From Smittia aterrima (lineage: Eukaryota; Arthropoda; Insecta; Diptera; Chironomidae): a stretch of 64,000 nucleotides of DNA. The stretch is taken from contig CP093831.1 of the NCBI GenBank assembly GCA_033063855.1, forward strand, positions 26,722,001-26,786,000. Direction: 5' to 3'. A model generated the notes under the pieces. That model saw only the letters and a list, made by a program, of their open reading frames with translations. It searched no databases and was not told where the DNA came from. A program made the translations under genes and the position numbers. Below, piece by piece: positions 1 through 9,113 of the stretch. Each line of letters begins with the position of its first letter. The stretch's first letter is position 1.

Positions 1-2
1 TG

Positions 3-3000
3 ATGGATCATTCAAAGAACAATCTAATCAAAAAGACGGTAAACTTTCAAGGAGAAAAAATTATTTTGGAAGAAATTGTCGATCTTCATTGCGATGCTCT
101 CGATTTTGTTCCATTGAAAGAACTTTTGGACAATTATCTCAAGATCGGCAATGAAATAAAATTTCCGGAGATTGACATTCACATTCAAAGAAAGTTTCTA
201 AACGAGAAATCTGAAGAAATCGAGCCAAGTCAACTTTTAAATATTGCAGAGAGTTCAAAACTTATTTTGTTAAGCGATGATCCTGGAATGGGAAAGACAA
301 CAGAGCTCAAGATGTTAGCCACAGAGTTTAAAAAGAATTTAAAAAACTTCTGGGTCGCCTTTGTTGATTTAAAGGAACATTCAGATTTTTACGAGAAAGA
401 TGAAAATTTCAAAACTGAATTTAATTCTCCGAAAGATATCGCAAACTTTTTAATTCAGAAACTCTTCAAACTGAAAGAATTTGAAGCAAGAGTTTTCAAA
501 AATTTGTTCTCGGATGATCGAGTTGTTTTGCTCTTAGATGGTTTCGATGAGATCAGTCCGAGCTTCAATAAATTTGTCACAATGTTGATCAAATCAATCA
601 AATCACATTCAAAAAACATTTTGATAACATCAACACGAGCTCACTTTAAAGAAAATCTTTGCAGAGATCTCAATGTTGAAGCTTATACTTTGATGCCATT
701 AACAGACGAGAATTGTGAAGAGATTCTTGAAAAAAGCTTTGTGAAAAATGGACTTAGAGGAGCAGATTTAAAAAATAAGCTGGATCAAACGAAAGATATT
801 TTTAAAAAGTTAAAGATTTACTCTAATCCAGTGAAGAATCCTTTGATCTTACGAATGATTGCTAAAGTTTCCAGTGACGATCAATTCGCTAAAGACATGG
901 AAATAAACACTTTTTCGATCTATGAAAACTTTATTCAAACAATGATAATGGTATCGATGGATAGAGGACACGACGCTAAACGGGAAGCAACGATTTATTG
1001 TACATCTGAGTTCAACATTATTCGATTTTATCAAAAAGAAGCTTTTAAAGTTATTTTCGAAAACGTTTTTAATTTTAAAACCAGGATACATATCTATTTG
1101 TATGAGTGCTTCACTGACATTCAAGCTCCGCCTGATCAACAAATCACGAGAATCGCTTTAATGACATCTGATGGATCAGGAAAGTTTCAGTTCATCCATC
1201 GAACGTTCGCTGAGTTCTTCGTCGCAGATTTTTTATTCAAAAATATTTTTGACTTGAAAGTTTCGAACAAACAGAAGCTAAAAAATCCTGTTAGCGAAAG
1301 ACGATTGGAAACAATTCATGAAATATTTCAAGAAGTTTTTAGACCAACTGAAAAATACCACGCTGATTTGTTTTTCATAGTGCGATCATTTATTGATGGA
1401 GCTTTGAAAAATTTGATCCCGAAAATTGCAGAGCTCGAAAAAAATGTTTCTATTCTAAGCTTTTCTGATTATTTTATTTTCCCGGGTCATTTTGAAATAC
1501 TTGTCAAAGAAGGTTTATTAAATATAATAACTTTCGTCACTCGATGTGCTGAGAATCAAAATGTGACTCGTCTTTGGGTCCCAAATATTTTCATGATTGC
1601 GGCAGAACATGGATCGCTCGACTTTAACACAAAACTGACGGAGCTGGCTCGTGAAATTTTCAACGAAAAGGATTTTCGGAATTTTTTTACTGAGAAAAAC
1701 GAAAATGGAGAAACCGTCGCTTCAATTTCTTTGAAAATGTCACATAAAGCAGAAATCATTGATTTTTACTATTTTAATGAACTTTTACCATCGCCATTAG
1801 ATGACAAACGAAATTCTGAAAAAGAAATGTTAAATATCTTAGAAATTGTTCTGGATAAAGATATTTTCGTGTTCCTGGAATTACTTGAGAAGATTCAGAA
1901 CAAGTGCTACATAGAATATATCCAGCGTTTCTTGAACTATTCGATAATTGACGAATGGACAATTTATTTCTATGTTTGCAGATACTTTACAAGTATTGAA
2001 GATTTTGATAAGTTGTGGAAATTGTTTGGAAAAATTCTTGACCAACATGATTTCAAAATTCTTATCAAGAAACCAACTAGTTATGGACTTACTCCGCTAA
2101 TGTTGAAAGCCATGGAAAACAAGAAAGAAGTTTTTATTTCATTCTGGAAACTTTTAACTGAAGGACAAACAAAAGAAGAAACAGAAAAGTTGCTGATGGA
2201 GGAAGACGGAGTAGGATTTAATTTATTTGATTGCGCCACTTGGAACAAAGATCCTGAAACATTCCTCGCTATCAGAGATTTGTACTTGGGAACATTAGGA
2301 GAAGATAAAATGAGGATCATTCTGATAAGGGAGAGAGAGGATGGAGAAAGTGTTTTGTTTCGTTCTGTCGGAAATTTCCAAGACAATGTTGCAACAGTTA
2401 AAGTTATTTGGAAGTTTATTCAAGAAATTTTCGATGTTTCAAATCAGAAAAAGATTTTAATGAATAAAGATGAGGAGGGAAAGACTTTCTATGAAAAAAT
2501 TGTGGACAGAGAAGAATTGAACGACATAATGAAAATATTTGAGCCATTTATTGAAGAACATTTGACGAAACTTGAGAAAGTGCAATTCAAACATCAAACA
2601 AGAAACTTGATTCTGAATTATTTCACTGAGAAAAATATGTTTCAGAGAAAAAACGGACAAAATGCTGTTTCATTAGCTTTCAAGAAAAATCCTTCGCCTT
2701 ATGATCAAATGTCCGACAATGAACTTTATACGGAGATTACATTCCAAATATTACGATTTCCTAAAGAAGAAATCTTTCGAGATGAGATGGCCGAATATTT
2801 TCAACATTTCTTGAAAACAGATACCTTCTGGGGGAAATCAATTTATTCACATGCTTGCGAATACTTGTACAGTGTTAAGGGTTTTAAGAACTTGTGGAAT
2901 TTTCTTCAGAAAGTTCTTGGCAAAAATGATTTTAAAACTCTTCTCACAAAACCGAATGAACGTGGATGGACTCCGTTAATGTGTAAAGCAGGATGGCGCA

Positions 3001-4403
3001 ACAAAGAAGTTTTTATTTCGTTCTGGATACTTTTAACTGATGGTTTAACTGACGAAGAAAAAGAAAAGCTGTTGATAGAAGAAAACAAAGATGGAAATAA
3101 TCCATTTGATTGTGCCACAAGGAATGAAGATCCTGAAACATTCCTCGCGATCAAAGATTTGTACGTGGAAACATTTGGAGAAGATAAAATGAGGATCATG
3201 TTGATGAGGGAAAGAAAGTTTGGAGAAATTATTTTACATGTTTCTGTCAGAAGTGATAAAGACAATGTTGAAACGGTAAAAGCTCTTTGGACTTTTATTC
3301 AAGAAATCTTCGAGTTTTCGATTCAAAAAACAATTTTCATGAAAACAAATGAACAAGGTGAGACTTTCTCTGAGAAAATTTTAGACAATCGATACTTCAA
3401 TGAAAAGATTAAGATATTTTGGCCATTTATTGAACATTTGACGGCACTCGAATTTGATGAATTTAAAATGGGAATTGATAAAAGATGGTTGCGATATTAT
3501 TTTACTGATAAAAGTGAAAAAGGAGAAAACATTATTTCGTTAATTTTTAAAAGCAACAAAATTTACACTTACCCGCCTTTTCATCATTTGTCCGATGAGG
3601 AACTTTATTCAATGATCAAATGCCAAATATTTCGGTTTCTCAAATGTGAAGACATCTCAGCATTGCAAACAGAATTAAAAAATATTAAAGAAGTCTCGAA
3701 AGGTTACGAACATTTCCAACATTTCTTGAACTCATGGACAAGTGACGGCGAAACTATTTATTTAAATGCTTGCAGAAGCTTGTCGAGTATTGAAGATTAT
3801 GAGAAATTGTGGAAATTGTTTGAAAGAATTTTTGGCAAAAATGATTTTAAAACTATTCTAAAGAAACCATCAAGAGAACATGGAACGACTCCACTAATGT
3901 TAAAAGCTCAATATGGCAAGAAAGAAATTTTTATTTATTTCTGGAAACTTCTAAGTGAAGATCTAACTGACGAAGGAAAAGTAAATTTGTTGGTAGAAGA
4001 AGACAAAGATGGAAATAATCCATTTGATTGTGCCACAAGGAATGAAGATCCTGAAACATTCCTCGCGATCAAAGATTTGTACGTGGAAACATTTGGAGAA
4101 GATAAAATGAGGATCATGTTGATGAGGGAAAGAAAGTTTGGAGAAATTATTTTACATGTTTCTGTCAGAAGTGATAAAGACAATGTTGAAACGGTAAAAG
4201 CTCTTTGGACTTTTATTCAAGAAATCTGCGATGTTTCGACTCAGAAGACAATTTTAATGAAGAAAAATAATGAGGGAGATTCTTTTTACGAGAAACTTGT
4301 GAACAGAAAAGATTTTACCGAAAGAATAAAAATATTTGAGCCATTTATTGAAGAACATTTGACAACACGTGAAGAAACACGTGGAAAAGACCAAATACTA
4401 TAA
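3..4403 (+). CDS. NACHT-domain NTPase (NLR-like) with three long C-terminal tandem units
   Basis: 1466-residue open frame. A P-loop near residues 93-101 (DDPGMGKTT), a NACHT-style Walker B near 177-184 (LLLDGFDEI), a sensor-like ILITSTR near 209 and the winged-helix signature FIHRTFAEFFVADFL near 397-411 identify a NACHT STAND ATPase, a class of nucleotide-switched scaffold found in innate-immune and telomerase-associated proteins. The C-terminal half holds three homologous units of about 300 residues starting near nt 1917, 2794 and 3708; each contains an ankyrin-like G-x-TPLM-x-KA stretch followed by WKLL. No signal peptide or membrane segment is seen. The first ATG lies at base 3 of the window, so upstream coding exons may be missing. 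Stop at 4401-4403; polyadenylation-type A-rich signal follows. A fragment of a relative lies at 23426-23850. NACHT identity is firm; an immune role is inference. Confidence 0.85.
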   Translation: MDHSKNNLIKKTVNFQGEKIILEEIVDLHCDALDFVPLKELLDNYLKIGNEIKFPEIDIHIQRKFLNEKSEEIEPSQLLNIAESSKLILLSDDPGMGKTTELKMLATEFKKNLKNFWVAFVDLKEHSDFYEKDENFKTEFNSPKDIANFLIQKLFKLKEFEARVFKNLFSDDRVVLLLDGFDEISPSFNKFVTMLIKSIKSHSKNILITSTRAHFKENLCRDLNVEAYTLMPLTDENCEEILEKSFVKNGLRGADLKNKLDQTKDIFKKLKIYSNPVKNPLILRMIAKVSSDDQFAKDMEINTFSIYENFIQTMIMVSMDRGHDAKREATIYCTSEFNIIRFYQKEAFKVIFENVFNFKTRIHIYLYECFTDIQAPPDQQITRIALMTSDGSGKFQFIHRTFAEFFVADFLFKNIFDLKVSNKQKLKNPVSERRLETIHEIFQEVFRPTEKYHADLFFIVRSFIDGALKNLIPKIAELEKNVSILSFSDYFIFPGHFEILVKEGLLNIITFVTRCAENQNVTRLWVPNIFMIAAEHGSLDFNTKLTELAREIFNEKDFRNFFTEKNENGETVASISLKMSHKAEIIDFYYFNELLPSPLDDKRNSEKEMLNILEIVLDKDIFVFLELLEKIQNKCYIEYIQRFLNYSIIDEWTIYFYVCRYFTSIEDFDKLWKLFGKILDQHDFKILIKKPTSYGLTPLMLKAMENKKEVFISFWKLLTEGQTKEETEKLLMEEDGVGFNLFDCATWNKDPETFLAIRDLYLGTLGEDKMRIILIREREDGESVLFRSVGNFQDNVATVKVIWKFIQEIFDVSNQKKILMNKDEEGKTFYEKIVDREELNDIMKIFEPFIEEHLTKLEKVQFKHQTRNLILNYFTEKNMFQRKNGQNAVSLAFKKNPSPYDQMSDNELYTEITFQILRFPKEEIFRDEMAEYFQHFLKTDTFWGKSIYSHACEYLYSVKGFKNLWNFLQKVLGKNDFKTLLTKPNERGWTPLMCKAGWRNKEVFISFWILLTDGLTDEEKEKLLIEENKDGNNPFDCATRNEDPETFLAIKDLYVETFGEDKMRIMLMRERKFGEIILHVSVRSDKDNVETVKALWTFIQEIFEFSIQKTIFMKTNEQGETFSEKILDNRYFNEKIKIFWPFIEHLTALEFDEFKMGIDKRWLRYYFTDKSEKGENIISLIFKSNKIYTYPPFHHLSDEELYSMIKCQIFRFLKCEDISALQTELKNIKEVSKGYEHFQHFLNSWTSDGETIYLNACRSLSSIEDYEKLWKLFERIFGKNDFKTILKKPSREHGTTPLMLKAQYGKKEIFIYFWKLLSEDLTDEGKVNLLVEEDKDGNNPFDCATRNEDPETFLAIKDLYVETFGEDKMRIMLMRERKFGEIILHVSVRSDKDNVETVKALWTFIQEICDVSTQKTILMKKNNEGDSFYEKLVNRKDFTERIKIFEPFIEEHLTTREETRGKDQIL
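3085..3309 (+). repeat. 225-bp block identical to 4003-4227 (NACHT gene unit 2)
   Basis: By direct reading the block matches 4003-4227 base for base, while the flanks of the same two tandem units differ at many positions. Such a sharp island of identity is typical of recent gene conversion or a small unequal exchange between units 2 and 3. Confidence 0.85.
4003..4227 (+). repeat. 225-bp block identical to 3085-3309 (NACHT gene unit 3)
   Basis: Partner of the identical block in unit 2. The equivalent segment of unit 1 (about 2205-2430) is clearly diverged, so the identity is not explained by constraint on the protein alone. Confidence 0.85.
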
Positions 4404-4502
4404 TATTTTAAAAAAAAAATAAAACTTACTCTCATGTTTAACAATTCAATTTTATTAATTAATAAATTGGGCTTTGCCTTATAAAAATTTATTTTGTTGT
4501 AA

Positions 4503-5664
4503 TCACATTTCAGTTTCAATTTCAGAATCTTCTGAAGATTCGTTTGGTGGCAGAATGATGAAATTATTTTCAATTGAATATTTGCTCTCGACGACAGTTC
4601 GAACCTCATCTGCATCTTCAGTCACTTGCCAGCACAAATTCGAAACAATGTTCAAAGGAATTTCGATTCGATTAGCTTTGTAGTTGAAGTAATCTTCCTC
4701 AATCCATCGCAATCTGTTCACTTGATAATCAACTTCATCTGAGATCTTATCATGTCGATTCCGTTTGTCACAGAAGAAAGGATATTCAACGGAATGGACG
4801 AGTTTGTAATCGTCAGTTTCAATCAAGACTTCGTCTGCCTTCTCCTCTGATTCTTCTTCATCTTTCAGAAGATCCAGCGACTCAAGGAAATCTTTTCTGA
4901 TAAAGAATCCCATTTGTGAGCAACTACCAAGATTCTCAAAGCCTTCCGGTGGTTCTCCAACTCCATGGAACTGAACGCAGTAATCGGGATATCGCAGACA
5001 AATGTTATCGCACCAATCTTCAAATTCACTTCTCGTCCACTCAAATTTGTGATCGAAATGTCTGAACGTTCCTGGCTTGAGATCGAAGAGAACATTGAAC
5101 TCTGCATTGGGTGTTGTGATGATTGCGATTTTCGGTTTGATTCTTCCGAAAATGTTGAACGGAATGTCATCGAGGACATCAGGAAAAACGTGTTCGATTC
5201 TGTAAATGAAAAGTTATCATCAAAGCCATTGGACAATCAGAGAGAGCAACTTACAATTCAATTGCGACGACAGCATCAACATCTTTAAAGTTTGGATTTT
5301 CCACTGAAACGCTTCCTTGCCAAACTCGACAAGTTAATTTGGTTTCTCGCTTCTTCACGTATTCGTAGATCAGAGGATCGATTCTTTGTTTAAATCGATT
5401 CAAGAGATCACCATCAATGTCAACAAGATCAATTACTTCGCATTTCTTCATTCCATTCTTCATGTAAACGAGGAATTTCATTTCAGCGCAGCCAAACTCG
5501 ACGATTCTCTTGATTTGATTCCGGAACTTTTCGTGGCTCAATATTTGCGATGTTTTCAAATATCTCAACTCGTACACTGGCGGATCGAAGAAAACTTTCT
5601 TCTCTGAATTGATTATGCATCGCGATGGAGCTTGTTTCTCGTCAATGTCTTCGATAAACTTCAT
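4503..5664 (-). CDS. Hen1: Small RNA 2'-O-methyltransferase HEN1
   Basis: Two exons on the minus strand: 5664-5255 and 5199-4503, intron 5254-5200 with GT/AG, giving 368 residues. HEN1 methylates the 3'-terminal 2'-OH of piRNAs and of Ago2-loaded siRNAs, using SAM and a metal. The family's features are all visible: FDPPVYELRY near the N-terminus, the SAM-site block VEFGCAEMKF, the metal-binding E-x-x-E-H at residues 136-140 (split by the intron), STPN-like TTPNAEFN, and DHKFEWTR with the metal-ligand His near 187, followed by GVGEPPEGFENLG. There is no dsRNA-binding N-terminus, as in other animal HEN1 proteins. An acidic tail of about 130 residues follows the domain. Tail-to-tail with the NACHT gene, 99 bp apart. 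The start is the first ATG of the open frame. Confidence 0.93.
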
Positions 5665-5807
5665 TTTTAGGAAATGTTTTTGCGAGAAGAGATTTTTGTT
5701 TATGTTTCTCTCTCTCTCACATTGAGCGGGAAATTTGAAATGTTCAGATTTGTTAATTCACTGAAAGAGAAGACAAACAACAATTTGAATTTCACTTTGA
5801 AATGTCT

Positions 5808-7460
5808 TCAAGCTTTGTGATCTTTTCTCTTCATGTGATAATTAATCATTTGCAATCCAGTCGCTTCATAATTACATTTTGTGCACTTGTAGCTTTGAGG
5901 TCCGATGTGAATTCTTTTATGAACATTCAGATCTTTAACATTTTCAAACTTTTGTTTACACAATTTAATGTTGCAAGCCAAAAATGTCTCTCCTGATGAA
6001 TGTTTCGACTTCATGTGACGTTTCATGTATTCCGGATTAATCGATAATTTGCAGATTTGACATAAAACCTTTAAATGGTTCATCATGTGATGTCTCAGTA
6101 AAGATTTGTTCCTGAATATCTCGCCACACAAATCGCATTGAACTTCATCAATCTCAAGCTCGAAACTTTTCTTCTTGTTGTGAACTTTCGTATTCTGAAT
6201 GTGAATTTTCATTCCATGCAGTCCTATCGTTTGATGATCACATTTGGGGCATTTATAACGTTGAGGTCCAATGTGAATTCTCTTGTGATCATTAAGTTCT
6301 TTAATATTTTTAAACTTTTGTTTACACGACTTTATGTCACAAGCCAAAGGCTTCTCACCTTTGTGAACAATCTTCATATGATTTTTCAATTTGTAAATGC
6401 CAAACATTTTCTTGCAAGTTGGACATGGAGTCTTTATGTACTTTGAGATGTGTTCTCTCAGTGATTGTTTATTCCTGAACACGTTGCCACACAAATCGCA
6501 CTGAACTCGATTAATTTCGTGATATTTGTATTTGTGCTCTTTTAGTTGTCGGTTGCTTGGGTAAACTTTCTTACAAGCTTCGCATTTAAATGTTTTATTA
6601 GACGAATGCTGCTCAACGTGGCTCTTAAGGAAATGCTCAGCCATCTTATGATGACAAATCGGACAAGAAACTTTCAGATGACTTCTCATGTGTTGATGAA
6701 TAAGTTCCTTTGCTTTAAAGATTTTCCCACAGACATCGCAATGGAATTCTCTTTTACTGTGAACTCCTCTCTCATGACTACTCAATCCATGTTTGGTTGG
6801 AAATGAACGGACGCACATTTTGCATTCAAATTTAACTTCAGGTCCTGTGGCGTAAGCTCCGTGGCGATGCTGCTGCTGATGATTTCTTAAAGTTTCTTTG
6901 ATTGTGAAATTTTGTTTGCAAGTGTCGCAAGAAAACTTCTTCACGTGAGACTTATGATGGTCACGAAGGTAACCTCTGTTCTCCGTTTTGTAATTGCATT
7001 TAACGCAAAGCCAACTTGACCCTTTGCGATGAACTTGATCGATGTGATCCGCCTTGCAATTCTTGCAATCAAACTTGACATCGCACAAGCCGCACTCTTC
7101 GACTATTTGCGATTTACTTTTCGATCGACATCGATCACATTTTTTAATTATTTTACATTTATTTAAATGTTCTTCTAGATGACTCAAATATCTAGTAACG
7201 AAGTCACACTTGTGGCAAATAAAATAAGTTTCAAGTAACTTCGCTGGCTTAGATCTCCAAGTTCTATCAAATTTCTTTAAAATAATTTTCACTTCCTTAA
7301 TTTCGTCGATTTCTGATTCTGAATCGTCCGGCAAAATGCAAACGAAATGTCGTTCCGGTTCATGCTTAACGTCTTCAACTTCGATCGATGTAAACTGTTC
7401 GAGAACTTCTTCGTCGTCTTGTTTAATATTTTCTACGATTTCTTGCGAATAATTCTCCAT
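5808..7460 (-). CDS. C2H2 zinc-finger protein, about 15 fingers
   Basis: Single-exon frame of 550 residues from ATG at 7460 (the frame continues upstream only to a TTG). The N-terminal 75 residues are acidic and carry no recognisable ZAD or BTB; then come roughly 15 C2H2 fingers or finger-like C-x2-C...H-x3-5-H motifs to the C-terminus. The last six fingers look like a duplicated three- to four-finger block: each half begins VQCDLCG-x2-FRNK, passes a finger with C-x4-C spacing (ACxIKxCKQKF) and contains DL/EL-N-x-HKRIHIGPQ. In the first of these blocks the finger VQCDLCGNVF has Tyr (HISKY) where the last His should be. Probably a nuclear DNA-binding factor; targets and ortholog unknown. Divergent from the EcKinase gene, 288 bp between start codons. 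Confidence 0.85.
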   Translation of the reverse strand: MENYSQEIVENIKQDDEEVLEQFTSIEVEDVKHEPERHFVCILPDDSESEIDEIKEVKIILKKFDRTWRSKPAKLLETYFICHKCDFVTRYLSHLEEHLNKCKIIKKCDRCRSKSKSQIVEECGLCDVKFDCKNCKADHIDQVHRKGSSWLCVKCNYKTENRGYLRDHHKSHVKKFSCDTCKQNFTIKETLRNHQQQHRHGAYATGPEVKFECKMCVRSFPTKHGLSSHERGVHSKREFHCDVCGKIFKAKELIHQHMRSHLKVSCPICHHKMAEHFLKSHVEQHSSNKTFKCEACKKVYPSNRQLKEHKYKYHEINRVQCDLCGNVFRNKQSLREHISKYIKTPCPTCKKMFGIYKLKNHMKIVHKGEKPLACDIKSCKQKFKNIKELNDHKRIHIGPQRYKCPKCDHQTIGLHGMKIHIQNTKVHNKKKSFELEIDEVQCDLCGEIFRNKSLLRHHMMNHLKVLCQICKLSINPEYMKRHMKSKHSSGETFLACNIKLCKQKFENVKDLNVHKRIHIGPQSYKCTKCNYEATGLQMINYHMKRKDHKA

Positions 7461-7633
7461 TTCGATCAACAAAATTTCTTTTTAAATGTGAACTGAATAG
7501 TCGCTCAACTCAACTACAAGTAAACATTAATTTAAAGATAAGAACTCAAAATATTTTCAATTATTTTATGCTCACCCTGTGAACACATAAACATTGAGCG
7601 AGGTTCGTTTTTAAAGAGAGAGAGAAACCAAAA

Positions 7634-7640
7634 TTCAGTC
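7634..7640 (+). promoter_or_regulatory. Initiator-like TTCAGTC upstream of the EcKinase gene
   Basis: TTCAGTCAGTTCC matches the arthropod Inr consensus (TCAGT). It lies about 112 bp before the ATG at 7749 in the 288-bp divergent gap, with a G-rich GTCGGAGTT near the position expected for a downstream promoter element. A CT/GA-rich run (GAGAGAGAGA) sits just upstream. Position of the real start site is not proven. Confidence 0.4.
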
Positions 7641-7748
7641 AGTTCCAAACTCTCGTTCGAGTCGGAGTTTTATTTTATTTTTTGTTTACTTTTATTTCAT
7701 TATCAAGTTCTAATCTTTTTCTATTTTCGAACAATAATTGATTAAGCG

Positions 7749-9113
7749 ATGTCATCGGAAGAAACGCAAACAATTTCCTCTTGGATGGACAGCGATTACT
7801 TCAAATCAATCTTAATTAAATATGAAGGTCGCGATGATTTGATGTTAAAGCAATTCAATGTCAAATCAGGTGCCAATAAAGGGGAGAACTTTGCTAGTGC
7901 GATCTATCGAGTTACGTTGAACTATTCGTTGGCTGATCAAAACAAAGAGACAACTTTCATATTAAAAACGAGTTCCGAGTCGTCAGCAGTTTCGGAATTT
8001 CTGGATAATTGGGGAACGATGGCTGGCGAAGCAAATATCTTTTTGAATATTTTACCGGAGTGCGAGAAGTTAATCAAAGGTCTCAACATTGCTCCGAGGT
8101 AAGAAGAAGATTACAATGAGATAACAAAAACATCTTTATCATTATTTATAGATTAATTCACATCGATAAGCATGCAATCGTGTTGGAGGATCTTCTGGTG
8201 AAAAACTTTAAACTTGCGGACAGAAAAGTTCGCTTTGACCTTAATCGAGCGAAGATCGTCATCAAGAAATTAGCGAAGTTCCATGCAGCAACCGCAGCGA
8301 TCCACAAAAAAGATCCGAAGACGATGGAATCTTATCTGAACTCAGCGATTTGCAGTGAAGCAGCAGCTCCAATTCATTTCTTCTTCGCTGTGAGCATGGA
8401 AGAGACTTTAGAGACAATCAGGGGAGTTCCAGAGCTTGAGTCGTTTGTTAAACATCTCGAAGACTTTGACATGGTTGAGAATGAGAAGAAAGTTTTTACT
8501 CGATCGCCGGAAGACAGTTTTCACGTTCTGAATCATGGCGACTTGTGGATCAACAATATTTTCTTTTCATTTGATGACGACGCAAAACCAATTGACACAA
8601 TTCTCGTGAGTCAGCATCTTTAACATCAAAAGAACTTTATTTACGAAATTTTATTTTTAGGTTGATTACCAAGAATGTTTTTGGGGATCGCCTGGCATCG
8701 ATCTTAATCATTTCTTGTTCTCGTCTTGCGATTTCGATGTTCACGAGAAACATTTTGAAGAGCTCTTAGCGTTATATCATCAACAATTATCATCCACGCT
8801 CTTGGATCTTAACTTCTCGCCGATTCCGAGTTTAGAAAATATTCGAGGTGAGAAAAATTATTTTTTTGTCTCAAACTTTTTTAATTAAAAAATATTTTTT
8901 TTAGATGAAGTCGCGAGAAAGTCTGATCAAGCTTTGATTGTGCTGACATCGATTGTTCCTGTGATGATGATTGAGAACTCTGATTACGCGAATCCCGCGA
9001 ACTTTATTTCCGATGATGGAGAGGCTGCTACGATCCGACGAGAAGTTTACGGAAATCCGAAATTTGTTGAACTTTTAAAGAAATTTCTTCCGATCGTCGC
9101 GAAGAAAAAGTAA
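7749..9113 (+). CDS. Ecdysteroid-kinase-like (EcKinase/CHK-like) protein
   Basis: Four exons, 7749-8098, 8152-8605, 8661-8847, 8905-9113, all with GT-AG introns of 53-57 bp, coding 399 residues. The insect EcKinase family (aminoglycoside-phosphotransferase fold) contains ecdysteroid 22-kinases and probable detoxification kinases. Seen here: IVLEDLLVKNF, the Brenner-type catalytic motif HGDLWINNI (catalytic Asp), and VDYQECFWGSPGIDLNHFL, the metal-binding Asp motif with its usual G-S-P-x-x-D-L. Length is close to the usual 400-420 residues. No signal peptide. Intact and probably active; the substrate cannot be read from sequence. A polyadenylation signal AATAAA follows near 9207. Confidence 0.9.

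Noticed and set aside
2906..4183. Minus-strand frames repeated twice opposite the NACHT gene
   Set aside because: They are the antisense image of the duplicated coding block and mirror its codon structure.
7461..7472. Four-residue longer start of the zinc-finger gene
   Set aside because: The upstream codon is TTG; ATG at 7460 is the plausible start.
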